Source: Motacilla alba alba (taxonomy: Eukaryota; Chordata; Aves; Passeriformes; Motacillidae). From it: a stretch of DNA of 64,000 nt. The stretch covers positions 66,959,666 to 67,023,665 of the forward strand of contig NC_052018.1 of assembly GCF_015832195.1 (NCBI RefSeq). Reading direction: 5' to 3'. Below are positions 1 to 12,533 of the stretch, piece by piece. The translations under genes and the position numbers were made by a program. Numbering within the stretch: the stretch's first letter is position 1; each line of letters starts with the position of its first letter. A model generated the notes under the pieces. The model ran no database searches. It had not been told where the DNA came from and saw nothing but the letters and a program-made list of their open reading frames with translations.

Positions 1-960
1 GGACCCAGCACCAGGTCTTGTTGAGCTTATACGATTGCCCATCAATCCAGCCTGCCCAGAGCCCTCTGCAGAGCCTTCCTGCCGATCAACACCCTCCAAC
101 AGATCAACACTCCTGCCCAACTTGGTGTTGTCTGACAGTGCACTTGATCCCCTCATCCAGATCATTATTAAAGCTGTTAAACAGAACTAGTCCCATACTG
201 AGCCCAGGGTAACACCACCTGTGACTGGCTGCCAGCTGGATGTAACTCCATTCACCACCATTCCTGGGCTCAGCTGTCCAGTTATTCACCCAGCAAACTG
301 TGCACCTACCCAAGCCACGAGCAGCCAGTTTGTCTGGGAGAGTGCTGGAGGAAGCTGTCACAGGCTCTACTGAAGTCCAGGCAGACAACATCCCCAGCCT
401 TGCCCTCATCCACTGAGCAGGTCACCCTGGAGGAGGAGGAGGTCAGGTTGGCTAAGCAGGACCTGCCTTTCATAAACTCAAGGTGGCTGGACCCAGTCCC
501 CTGGTTGTTGTGCATGTGCCCTGTGATGACACACAGGATCATCTGGCCTACAGCCTTCCCTGGCCCTGATGTCAATCAAGCTGACAGGCCTGTGCTTCCC
601 TGGAGTCCCCTTCCAGCCCTTCTTATAGATGGGCCTCACGTTTGCTAACTTCCAATAACAGGGACCTCCCTGCTTATCCAGTGCTGTTGGTGAGTGATGG
701 AAAGTGGCTGGGTGGATCCCATCTGGCCCAACAGACCAGTGTGTAGCTAAGTGGTGTAGCTGCTCACTGACATTTCCTATTGAATTAAGAAGACTTCTTT
801 CTGCCTCCTGTCTCTGTCTTCCAACTTGGGGCAGCGTACCCCAAAAATAACTAGTCTTTTATTAAAACCTGAGGCAAAGAAGGCATTAAATACCTTAGCC
901 TTTTCCTCCTCCTTTTTTGTGCTTCTCAGCTTCCCAAACAGTAGTAAAACCATAAACTTG
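1..960 (-). mobile_element. CR1 LINE fragment, reverse-transcriptase region, cut by the window edge
   Basis: Read on the minus strand from about 960 down to 1, this piece shows the central part of the CR1 second open reading frame. First comes a segment resembling the linker before the reverse transcriptase (EEKAKVFNAFFASGFN, then RDRR, about 940-780). Next is a reverse-transcriptase stretch with KGRSCLANL, VDEGKAGDVVCLDFSRACDS and GLVLFNSFNNDLDEGIKCTV. The reading shifts frame and meets stops, so it is a dead copy. The 3' end of the element lies left of the window. The 5' limit is approximate and reflects the usual 5' truncation of LINE copies. Confidence 0.85.
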
Positions 961-3867
961 TTGGTTTTTTTTAACATTGCTGATGTGAATAGCAGCAATG
1001 ACAGATGAGTTGAATTTTCTGCCTTTGTGCCCTGTACCTGCTTATAAACCTGTCAGCACTTAAAGCTCTCTGATTATTCAGAAAAGCATTTACTTATGAT
1101 TGTTTCCAAGTGAAAACAAAACAAAAAAGGCTATATCTTCTTTGCAGAATAAATCTCCAGTGGAAGTGACCTAAGCCTTCCGTGGTGAGTTTGAGTACAT
1201 GCATTTTTCTGAAGCCCCACTCATTTTGCTGAACAAAGTTCTAAAACCTTGAAAATCTCATCCTGACCTGAATGCTTGCCAAGGCCATTTTCCCATCATT
1301 CTTGAACAGTTTTTTAAGAGTGCCTGTTGGCTCAGCTAAGTAAATTAATCCCCCTTTACTGCATCTTCATCTTCTATCTTTTCTCAATGCAAAGTAGTGG
1401 GAAGAGGCAGAGAAAAAGATAAATATTAAAAGAAGACATGAAAGCAAAAATTATTTCCAGCTTCAAACAGAAGATAAAAAACTGTCTTGTTCTTCTTTCA
1501 TGTTTGTGAATTTCTACATAGCCCTTGTCACATAGAAAGCTTTTATTCAGAGTGTTTTGCAGCTTCTGTTTCTACTCTATCCAGTTCAGTGATAGTTAGC
1601 TTCAGAAGATGACCCCATGCTTCTGGAGGGTGGCTATCCACCCAGTTCATTTCAAGAGTGTTTCTTTTGTAGAAAGTGGTGCTGGTTTTTTGTGGGTTTG
1701 GGGGTGTTTATTGTCTTTTTCTGACTTGAAGTTTATATAGTGATGTTGCTGGGAAAAAATATCCGAAGTGTTAATCACGAGCAAATATTTAATAATGTCT
1801 CTAAGCAGGTAAAGATTTATTTGTTGATGTATTTGCTGAGATTCCAGGTGTTGCTGGTAGATCCAGGGAATACAGTGTTGAAGTGCAGAAGCAGAATAAC
1901 CTGCAGAGAGATAAAAAGCTATTTCAGAATAGCTGCAATTTGTTTACTGTGCATTACCATAAGTGCCTGTTGTCATCTACTTAGTCCAAGAAAAAATTAA
2001 TGAGGAAGAAGCTTCAAATTCGTGGAAAAGCCCCCCTTGATTTCTCAGTAATCTGCTGAATTAACTGTAAGTTACTGGGCAGTGACTCAAGACACTTGGT
2101 GAGTGCTCCAAGTGTCACAGATTCCAGAGAAGGGGGAAGAACGTTTGCAGGAATGCAGAGGCGGGTGGCAAGGCCATGGTTTTCGGTAGGGATGAGTCAG
2201 GGATGTGGAGAATTGCACAACATCTGTTTTGGTCACGGGAAAGGCAGCATGTCTCGCTCCAACATCACACTCTTATCTTCTGGGCGTGCACTTACAGACC
2301 CCAGTTCGGGCAGAGCAGGGAACTTGGGCATCCCTTCCTGTCTTGGGTAAGTGAGTGGTGTAGGGGAGTGTGTAGAAATCTAATGACATGCCTGTGTCAG
2401 TGACTGGTGAGTTTTGCTTGTTTGAAGGCTGGCTGATCTGGGCAGGGTGAAGTCAGAGAAAGGAGAAGCATTAAAACAACCATCCAGAAAGTGAGACAGA
2501 CTTTTTCACGTCTCACTGGAGACGTGAATTCTTTACTTTCTGCAGTAGCTATAAGCCACTGAGAGATAAAGCACCAATTCTACTTAATTTTAAGGTTTAA
2601 TTAGCCCTTATAATTCAGTTCAGTATATCTTACTTGTTCAGAGTCAGGATGAATTATCACCCAGCACTGCTGTGTCAGGAGTCATCCTTTCTGTGCTATC
2701 AGGCTGCTGCCCTCTTCTTCCTTTCAGCTGCAGTTTTTAATATCTTAAGTTTGTATTTAGCATGTGTGCATGTGCTTGAGGGAGGGGACAATACTTCACT
2801 TTTGGCATAAGTTTCTAAAGAAATGAGAGCCATGCAGCAGTTTCAGGTGTCCTGCCTGTCCTTCCATCCTCTCCCCTCCTGAATTGCTAAATAATTTCTG
2901 AACATGTTGGCCTGAAACCACATTCAGTGGGTCACTGCACTTCTGAGACAGCCACACTGCAGGTACATCTGCTGAAGGGAAAGCCATGCAAAACAGAGCT
3001 GGTGGACTTTCTGCTGGGCCACAGCCAGCAGTCACCTCCCTGTGCCCTGCTTGGATGGCAGCCCCTGCTCTGTTGTGTCCTTGCTCAACGTGAGAGGTGT
3101 GGGGAGACAGGTTTGGGGCAGGAGAGAAAGGTCTGTTGGGTCTTCTTCTTGGGAAGGAGCTTGCCTTTAGTCCCTAGAATCAACATAAGAAATACTTCCA
3201 GTTTTCTGTTTTTCATTAGCAGAGTTCATGTGTAAAGTTCTTGTTTTACTTGAAACAAGCCTTTTTTAGTAGACAGTCTGTATCAACATTGTTGAATTTT
3301 TTTTTTTTACTACTTCTTTTGCACAGATAAAATGGCCAACACTAACTAATAAAAATGAATAAATTGAGCTGCTGTAGTGGCCAGACAGTGTCACATGCAG
3401 CAGTGCTGGTCAGGTTGCCAATTTTCCTTCAACTCTGACCTGAATTCTGACCTATGGGTAGCAATAAATCACATGCTATATGAAGGCAGGGATGGACAGA
3501 GAAATTCTGGATAGGCCCAAAACGAAACTTGATTTCTGAATGTTGCTGAGCTTCTTTTGTTAGTCGTTGTTTCTGTGTTTTTTCTCATTCAGAAGCAGCT
3601 CTAAAAATTGTGTTTTAACACAGCACTTTGATATTACACCACTCTCTTGTTCTTGCAAAATGTGTCTATAGCTAACAAGCAAAAAGGAGGTAAATCTGGA
3701 TGAATTAACTTTGTCATGTGAATAAGCTTTGTGTTTGAAAGCTGAAGCACACTCTGTGCTGGCAGCTTGTGTTTGGAAGCCTTGCATGTTAGCCTATTGA
3801 TAACTTGGAAGGGCTGGATGATACTTTTTTTTGGCAAATAAACATTGTGCTTTGCAATGAGTTTTAC

Positions 3868-3889
3868 CTATGTATGTATGTATGTATGT
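3868..3889 (+). repeat. TATG microsatellite
   Basis: About five copies of TATG (CTATGTATG...TATGT), a simple tetranucleotide repeat in the intron. Confidence 0.95.
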
Positions 3890-5084
3890 CTTCAGTCCAT
3901 TGATTTGGAAATTGAATTTCACTTTTCTGTAGACTGACTGGAGGTCAGTAAAACCAGAGTGATTCTGTGATGCTGTTTTCGCTGTCTTAGAGTCATGCAA
4001 TTTTTGTCACAACACCCAGATTTTTTAGTGATTTGAGGATTATTGTTTCTTCTTTTCTTTGGAACAATTAAAGCCACACAGCGTGTTCATGTTTCATCGA
4101 ACACATCTATTACGGCTGTTAACCATGCTCCACTAGCATTTGAAGAGTGTGTTGGGCAAATGCATGGAACTGGCATAACAAGATGCTAAATGTCCAGGAC
4201 CCTTTGAATGCAAGCTCGGGTATACTTTGTGCAAAGAGCAGTAGTTGGGTCAGCTTGCGCTGACTCTGTACAGCTCAGCTGTGGGAGGGATTGAGCTCTT
4301 TGAATGCCTTCTTGAATCAACATCTTGAAACAATGATTGCAACCTAAGATTATCTATTAAAGTAATTTTATGTTGTGGGGTTTTTTTTCTCCTTTAAAAA
4401 AAAATACACACTTAGGGAAATGTCATTAAAAATATGGTAGCAAAAAAAAAAGATACCCTGTGGGCAAGCTGTTAAAAGTAGGGAAATGTCAGCTAAACTC
4501 GAGCATGGCCATAACACTGTGTCTTTATGTGTGTTCTTTATAATCTGTACTTCTTGCTAACACATCATGAAACACTTCTTACCATCATGTGAGGTCTGCC
4601 TTGTAAAGTACACATTTCATGAATGGCCACATGGTGCTGTAATCCCTCCTACATATTTTTTTTTCCTTTTTTATACTACCTTTTTTTAATTATGTGAGTG
4701 TGTAATGATGCTTTTTAACTGTGACTTGATGGAAGGCTAAGCACAAATCTCATGTGCAGTTTGACCTTTATGTGATCTAAGCAGGGCTTTTTGGGGTTGT
4801 TTGTTTTTTTTTTTAAGCATTGCTTTCTTGTGAGTTTTTTCACACATTTTAAGATCATTTAATTTAGAATTTATTCCCCTAGTTCTCCTGTGTTCTTTGC
4901 ATAATGCACTTTTTATCTTTCGTTCAGCTCATAACATGATATTCTCAGAATAGAGATTGTTGCTTGAAATCTAGTTACTGAAGGTGGGGTCAGGCATGAC
5001 TCCTCGTTGTTCCGCTTCCATGCTCACAGTCACACTGCAGATTATCAGTTTGGGAGTAACTTGATTTAAGAAGGATGATGAGTA

Positions 5085-5215
5085 GTCCAGAGGGGGTCCA
5101 AAAGAGAACAATAAGAATGATCAGAGATTTAAAAAATTTACCTAAAATCGCAGGAAAAGAAAAACAAATAGAGAAGACAGGAAAAGAGGGGACTGTCATA
5201 ACACTTCTGATTTGT
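5085..5215 (+). mobile_element. Very old CR1/L3-like remnant
   Basis: The stretch begins with AGTCCAGAGGGGGTCCAAAA, followed by AATGATCAGAGATTTA and then GAAAAGAGGGGACTGTCATA. This order matches the part of CR1/L3 elements encoding the QRR...I(R)GL and [10 protein letters not shown] segments near the C-terminus of the reverse-transcriptase protein. It is strongly diverged. Possible further traces at about 5300-5380 are too weak to delimit. Confidence 0.5.
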
Positions 5216-7520
5216 TTTTTTAATTTAAAAGATTCTGCAGAGAAAAAGGGACTATGCAATTCTTAATGAGTATTGATAACACAAATGGTGGACTGGAACT
5301 GTATCAAGTTCTAGATCAGACATTTGGGAAAAGGTTAGAGCAACAAGGGCAGCAAAGCAACAGAACAGATTATACTTCAGGATTTTGAAGCTGGTAGTGG
5401 CAGTTGTATAGCTGATCCTGCCTTCGGACAAAAAGATGGACAGTGGCAGTTCTGAATAATTTTGAAGCTTTTTTACCCTTGGTAGATAAGTTTAAACCTG
5501 AAACTTCCATCTTTCAGAAAGCAAATGGAAGTCTTGATTCTAAATCACCAATAATAAAGAATCTACTGCACTTGATAAATTCTTTCAATAGTGAATTGTT
5601 CTCTCAGCTAATAAATTATGAGTTATTTTTCCTCCTAATTTTTCAGAGAAGTTCAAATGACTCTTTTTCCTTGGCTCTCAGAGTGCATTTGTCCACTATG
5701 TAAAGCCTCATAATATTTTTCACCTGTGTACTTTCATATAATTTCTTACACACTGTCATGCAGTCATCTATCAGCCTTCTGTGTATTTTTTCCTTCTCGT
5801 TCTCTTTGCCAGCTGGAGGCTTTTAATTTTTTTTCATCATTTTTGTGATGCTGCATGAACTTAGTTCATGTTTTTCTGAAAATGGACTCTGTGAGTGGTC
5901 ACATGAATGCTGTCTCAGGCCTTTACTCCTCTCTCCTCCTGCTTCTCAGAAAAAGGGAAACTAGGATTATTATTCTGGCCTGTAAGGTTTCCCACACTGC
6001 TGATAAGATGTGAAAGTATGCATGTCCTTACCAGAACTACTCCTTCCCTGTGAATATGTTCTGCTTCAGGTTCTAGAGGCTTGGGGTTTCATTTACCACA
6101 TTACAGTGCAAAATGTTTCCTTTGTCTTTCTTGCCTGGTGGCTCAAGTGGCTCTTTACCAGCAAACCACTCCCTTCATTATTCCCTCCTTTTGCACCTTT
6201 GTTTTCTGAAAATATTATCACTTTGCACATAGCTTCTGAATCACAGATTATCACATTAAACTGTGTAGGTCAAAGCCTCAAGCAAAGTGACATCCACAGT
6301 CCCTCTCTGACAGCAGATTTTCACATCTCTGACAGGACAGCCATGGTATAACTTTCACTTACATTGATTTTTATATTCTATAGATTGCATACATGATATG
6401 TACTGCTGAGTTACAATGATTTATTTTTTTGTTATTCACAGTTTACTGTATTTCAGTTTCCATGTGGATACTCCTAACATTGACTTGCTCTCTGCAACAG
6501 CCATTTCCACAGGATGGAAATCACCCATACTCCCCTTGATAAATGTATTCGTACAGGAAGTTGAATATTCAATGCTGAGTACATTGCAGCATCCTTTGCA
6601 TAATAACCTTCCTAAGAAGTTGAGCCCCAAGATTTTATGCTAATGTAACTACCTCAGCCAAATCTGTGGTCTCATTCAATTTTGAAAATACATCTTTTCT
6701 ATCTATCATGTTTGTTCATTTAATACTTTCCAAAGAGCTGCATCAGCTATTCCACTATTTGCAGGAAATTTATTGTAATACTCTGTAATTAGTTTTCCTA
6801 TTCTTCTGTGCAAATGCATAACATTTGCATCTCTGAATTACAGTGAAACATTAATCAGAGGTCCAGAGAAATCCTGAGCCAGACCTTTTGAAGAAAGTCT
6901 TAAATACAGGGTGTTTGGAATTAGGTGATTTTAATTAATGCGGAGTTTAGCTGTGTTACTCTTTATGGAGAGTTAGTGTTTACCCTCTTACTTGTTTCCA
7001 GCTGTAACTTTACATTACGTAAATTAAAACATAATTAGTGTTTCCTTTACTTGGGACCCAAGCAGGATACGTACCCATGTTGGTGCTGTTCATTGTGAAT
7101 TTATATATTAAACTTTGATATCCTCAGGAGAATGAAAAATATAGGGTAGAAGAAAGACCCTAATTGTTTTGCATGTATGAATGACTGACAAAATACAGCC
7201 TAAAATATTCTGTTAGATTTACAGGATAGTGAAATAGAGGCTTTACAGTGTTATCTTTTAGCCATTCACTGGTCTGAGGCAGCTTACTAAACAATTCCTA
7301 GAGGACTCGGTTGTAATTTTACAGTGATGTCACCCAGCCACATCACTTCAGAAACTGAAATTTCTACTATTAAAATCTCAGGTCCAGAAAGGGTGATTGA
7401 TAAGGAGTGTGCACTATTTTACTGTTAACTTAGAACCACTGGCATTTTGTGTCCCTGCACACACTTCTTATTGAAGGGCAGGCTAGTCAAAGATAAAATT
7501 TTGAAATAAAAATACTTATT

Positions 7521-7680
7521 TCATAGAATCATAGATCTCTTAAGGTTGGAAAAGACTGCCAAGGTCATCAAGTCCAACTGTTAACTACACTGCCAAGTCC
7601 ACCACTAAACCACATCCCTAAGTGCTGCATCTACATGTTTTTTGAATGCTTCCAGGGATGATAATTACATCACCTGACTG
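7521..7680 (-). mobile_element. CR1 3' tail, minus strand
   Basis: The plus strand reads TCATAGAATCATAGATCTCT, followed by AAGGTTGGAAAAGACTGCCA, TCATCAAGTCCAACTGTTAA and a TGCATCTACATGTTTTTTGAATGCTTCCAGGGATG-type block split over 7625-7661. This is the familiar reverse complement of an avian CR1 3' end, with two octamer-like CATAGAAT/CATAGATC units at its end. Only the 3' terminal 150 bp or so is present, as expected for a 5'-truncated copy. Confidence 0.85.
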
Positions 7681-9642
7681 CCTTGCTTGTTTTGTGTCTG
7701 CGACAAACTAGAGAGCGATAACAAAAAAGCAGACTGACATAATAACTTCAAGTTCAGGTTGCTGGGAAGAGGCAGCCTAGTTAGTACTCTGAAAGAAAGG
7801 AAAAAAAGCCTCATGAAGCCAGAGTTTTTACATGAAGTCTGCACTACATAGTCCTTGTACCAGTTCAGCTATGGCAGTACTGTTATGACTGAAATAACCG
7901 TGTGGGTGACATAGGTGCGTCAGTAGAGAAATGCCCTGTATCAAGTCCACCAGTTCTAAAGAAAAGGTTGAAAGCATGACCACAGCATGAGGGTGAAGGC
8001 TGCAAGAGAGGCACTACAGACAAGAGCAGGAAGATAAAGAAACTCTTGATTATGGAGGTGGCAGTACAATGTACTCCCAGGCAGGCAGTACCTCAGCCCA
8101 TTCCTCTTTGCATCTCATCCCTTAGGAGGACCACTGGAGCATCCCAGAAGTGCCTGGTGCCTTGTGTGCAGGGGATTGCTTTGCCGCAAGTTCATGCTGA
8201 TGCAAGATGTTATGAAAACTAGTATTTCAAAATAACTTTTTCAGAAGATAAATACTGATGTAACTGCATCTTATTTAAGTCCTTAAAAGGTGAAGATTCT
8301 ATGTTAGTGCTTTTACATGACCTCCCCATGAAGCTCTGCTTCAGGGCAGGTAATGGAGCTCTAACGTAATTGCCGAGTAAAGCAATTGGCTGGGCAATTG
8401 TACTCTCAGCGTGTGATCCTCATTTGTAGGGCACTGGAAAAGGAAATTGTGCTTCCTTTATAAGAAGGACACAATATGCCTTTTCCTATTAATATTATGT
8501 GGCTGTTGGATCCTATTTGCTTCCATTATATTGGCAACCACCCTTTTTAAGGGGAAACAATGTGTGTTAAAAGAGTATGAAGCAAACAAAGTCATCTTCT
8601 CCTTGAGGAGTTGTGCTTTGCCTGCAAGGATGAAGAAACCATGTTCTGCTTGTGTGAAGAGTTTTGTATTAAATGCAAAGTCAGCAGCCTCCTGAAGTGA
8701 AATGAAAAATAATAGGAGCTAAGAGAGCCTCCACTTTAAAGCCAAGCAAATCACTTTGTTGGTTTTTTCCCCCCTAGCTTGCAAGGCGTTTGTAAATGGT
8801 TTTAAATGAAGATTTTCATCATGTAAATAATAAAATTGGAATTCATCAGAAATGTGAAGGGGCAAGCTCAAATACTTCTCAGGCTTTTTTTTTTTTTATT
8901 TTACTTTTATTAAAAAAAGACATAGGGGAATTTACTATTAATAAAGCTAAATATCATTGATTGAAGCTTGCAAATAGTTTTTTTTGATGAAGACTCCAAA
9001 AATGCACCTTCAACCAGAGATCAGTTAAAACTAATGGGATTTACTAGTACATATAAAATAAATCAGGAGACATTAAGTACAGGAAGAATGTTGAGGGGGT
9101 TGGTGTATCCATTTGTAGTGCTCTGGTGGAATGGTGGTATCCCGACCCACTCTTCCCAGTTGTGCCAATGTGCTGCTGGAGATGAGAATGTTTATGCACC
9201 TTCATCATGCGGGATCCAATCATGATCCCACTCAGAGAAGGTAAGTCTGCTACTCAGGCCTAGAAAATACGATCAAGTCCCTTTTGAATCCTTCACAATA
9301 GGGATTTGAGTGCAAATAAGGTGAGGTGATGTATAATGAGAGCACATTCCTATTTTTTTTGCAAGAGCACTTTCATGTAGGTGTTGTTAATCTGGAAAAT
9401 TTCACTTGGGAAAGCATTTAATATGTTGTGATTGATAGGTATCTAAAAATATGCAGAACATGCTTGAATAAATGGAGCATTGATTTGCCCTTTTCTTCTT
9501 TAAATAGCCTAAGGTACTTGATTTTTTTTTAAACCATTAGGATTTTTTATGCTCTGTGACTGCTGCTTAGCTTCCATAAATGACTCTGAGTACAGTTCAT
9601 AGAAACAAATGGCTGGAATTTGAGGTATTATAAACTATGTTT

Positions 9643-9656
9643 AAAAAAAAAAAAAA
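9643..9656 (+). repeat. Run of 14 A
   Basis: An uninterrupted A14 tract. I see no retrocopy upstream of it that would make it a poly(A) tail. Confidence 0.9.
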
Positions 9657-12379
9657 GCACATTTGAATAAGGACCAGAACAGACTTGATTTTTCTAATAA
9701 TTCCTTGCTTGTTGCCTGGTGGAGCAACCCACAGCTGGGTGTATAGCAGCTGGTTACATTGTGCAGAAAATCAGAAATTTGAGCTGTCCTGTGTTTGGGG
9801 AGGTGGGGAGCACGTACAATCTGCATTTCAGAAATGGAAGTTCCTCTGTAGCATTTGTGAAAGAGTGACCTCCCATCTCAGCTGTCCTCTTGGGACAATT
9901 GAGCTTGTGTGAGCCTCTTTTCTCAGGGCTTTTGGTCCTGAATTTACTGTTCTCATGTTCAGAAACGTGACCTTACCAGCAAAAGGGTGGGCTCTGGTAA
10001 TATGGTGGGTTCATTATGCAATCTCACCCCTCCTTTTACTTCAGAAAGACAATATGCATTGAAAATTTCTATCAAGACAGCTATTAGCTGTCTGATTTTC
10101 ATTTTTTGCTCTTCTGATGGGCATTTAGATTTAACATCCTCTACGGAACCAGGGGCAGGACATCCCTGCTCTCCTGCTTGTGGTTTTTTGTCTTTATCTT
10201 AAGACAACTTGCTGCTGTCATCACTTCTTACTCTCTACTGCTTTCCCTTTTCTTTGCCCTCCTCCGCTCACCTGTGTCTTTTGATTATTGCTATCTGCAT
10301 CAAGCAGCAGGAGGATAATGAGTTCAGTAATTTAGATGCAATCCATTCTTTCCAGCAATTTCACTTGAAAAGTTTAGTTTTCAAAACTACCAGGCCAAGG
10401 CAGCCACTCAGAGCTTTCTATTCGAGTAAATATTGTTGAAGCTTTATGCCGACATTGTCCTGTGGTATTTTCATGAGTGCCTTTTTTAAAAAAAATACAG
10501 GTTTTATTTCTGTATAAAGATAAAAAGCAGCAAAGATAAGCTTAGAGAAGAATTCAGGGCACTAAATTCAGGATATTTAACTTGCACATCCATGTCCAAA
10601 CTGGGTTGTGCACTAATCAGGAAGCAAGGAGCATATGCCTTTTTAATTGGATTGTTTTAAAATTTTATGCTGTCTGTGCAGTTTCAAATTATGGCAGTGA
10701 TCCTGCAACACTGAGGTCAATGAGATTACTGATAGGCATAGTTACTCATGAGACAAGCCTTTGTAGACTGTATTTAGGAGTCTGGGGAATCATGCAGAAG
10801 AAAAATCAGTTTTAAGCTCTATGAGATTTTTGTCTTTTACTAGAATTCATAATTTTAAACAATTTTTCTGCCTCTTTAATATTTATGAGAAGCCCTGATC
10901 TTTTATTATACAAATTAAATTATTCATTGCCTCAAAAGATGGGGAGAAACTGGGAGGGTTTTTTTAATCTAAAGGGTGTCTTCAGTTTTCTCTCTTTAAT
11001 CTAGTATTGTACAGTTTAGAAGAAATTATATAAATTGTGACTCAGAAAATCATCAGAATAGCATTTAAATACTTAAATATGGCTATGTTCTTAAACTCCC
11101 AAAAATAAAGTATAAGCTAAGTGAGAATTGTTAACCTAATTTGGGGAAACAGAATAGAGAATCATAATCCATATTCCTAGATGAGGAAAATTCCAAGTTG
11201 AATTTATCCTATAAATTTCTCAGTCCGGGAAGGTCTTATTTTATTCTTTGTCTCACAGAATTTGTAGTCCATAAGTCTGTTCCATGAATGTACATTTTTT
11301 ATTTTTGACCATGGTACAGTGCAAGCAGCTTCCCCTTTTGTTTCCAGTTAGGCCTGCTCTCCTGATGCTGTGTGTTGATATAAAATACGCAGTCAGTATT
11401 TTAACATTCTGAAAATACAGTGCAGTTACAAACCTTCCCAAGCTTTCTTTTTCCTCCTATTCTCTTTTGGTATCGCAGCTATTAAACTGAAGATGTTAGC
11501 ACCAGGAGGAGACATACAAGAGGGTAAAGTCAAGGTGGGGAAGTTGCTCTGGTTTATCTTCTTGTCTCTAATGCCACATTTTACTTATGTGCAAGCCTGG
11601 TCCCAGCTAATGCTACCCTTTCCTTTTCCTTGGACTTGCACGTACTTGAGATTGATACTTAATTTCTTTTTTGAAGCAAGAATTTTCATACGGACTTTTA
11701 AAAAAAGTTCATGAAGTGCAGTACAGGGATAAAGTATTGCATAACCATGAAATAACTTCAAATCCAGCCAGTGGTGCAGACTGAGGGTGAGGGGACGAGG
11801 TTCTGCACAAGTTCCAACAAATGAAAAGTTGGAAATACCATGCATATCTGTCAGTTCATCCAGAGGAAACTTTTGGAAAAAAGCTTTCCAAGTAAGCTGA
11901 AAATCCTTTGCACATTACTACACTTACTGTAAAGGCAAAGGTGATCCAAGGCTGCCTTACAGCAGTTACTGTTGGGTGGTGCCTGTTCTAACATGAGTGC
12001 CCAGATAAGAAGTGTGTTGAGAAGAAGAAATGCTCATTCTCTGATTGATCTGCAGAAGGTGGTTCTTCATCTGAAAACAGCTAGGAGAAAACTCAAGAAG
12101 CAAAACTGTTGATACAGTGTTGTACAGTGGTTTGCAACTAAAATGTTTATAGTACACATAATGTTTAATGTGATTCCATATTTACTGTTCACCCGAAAGA
12201 GATTTTACATGTATTTACAGAGGTTTAGAAACTAGTTGTAAGATGCTCAGTTTTGCTCCTCACCTTGTAAAGGCTCTGAATTTCTGTAGGAAGTAACTTG
12301 AAAGCATTCAGATGAAAGATAATAGATATGTGTCTGTGTGGAGCCTGTGATGAGATTCACCCATTTTTCTTCCCACCAG

Positions 12380-12533
12380 GTTTGGAGGAGACCAGCCCGT
12401 GTACATCAATATTATTAGGGATCCTGTCAACCGATTCCTATCCAATTATTTTTTTCGACGTTTCGGAGACTGGAGAGGAGAACAGAATCACATGATCCGT
12501 ACCCCCAATATGAGGCAGGAGGAAAGATACCTG
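12380..12533 (+). CDS. UST: UST internal exon A, carrying the PAPS 3'-phosphate-binding segment
   Basis: This exon encodes about 51 residues of uronyl 2-O-sulfotransferase. The enzyme is a Golgi type II membrane protein that moves sulfate from PAPS to C2 of uronic acid, mainly iduronate, in dermatan and chondroitin sulfate. The translation starts FGGDQPVYINIIRDPVNRFL, essentially the vertebrate UST sequence as I recall it, and ends in RQEERYL. The Arg codon at 12417-12419 and Ser codon at 12441-12443 sit in the RDPVNRFLS stretch, which in the HS2ST/UST family binds the 3'-phosphate of PAPS. The acceptor is a pyrimidine-rich tract ending in CCACCAG before 12380, and the donor is CTG|GTATGT at 12533/12534. 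The first base completes a split Arg codon (phase 2) and the last codon is whole (phase 0). The related HS2ST1 is less likely because its sequence here differs clearly. The frame runs on into the intron to a stop at about 12608, which I treat as read-through. The preceding exon was not found in the window. Confidence 0.96.

Larger units (their letters stand above)
1..12379 (+). other. UST: UST intron upstream of exon A (partial)
   Basis: Everything before exon A should be intron, because exon A opens with the last base of a split codon. I found no match to the preceding UST segment, so this intron is at least 12.4 kb. It holds a minus-strand CR1 piece at the left edge, an old CR1/L3-like remnant near 5.1 kb, a minus-strand CR1 tail near 7.6 kb, a TATG microsatellite near 3.88 kb and several A or T runs. 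The stretches 961-5084, 5216-7520 and 7681-12379 are otherwise AT-rich unique sequence in which I see no gene. Confidence 0.85.
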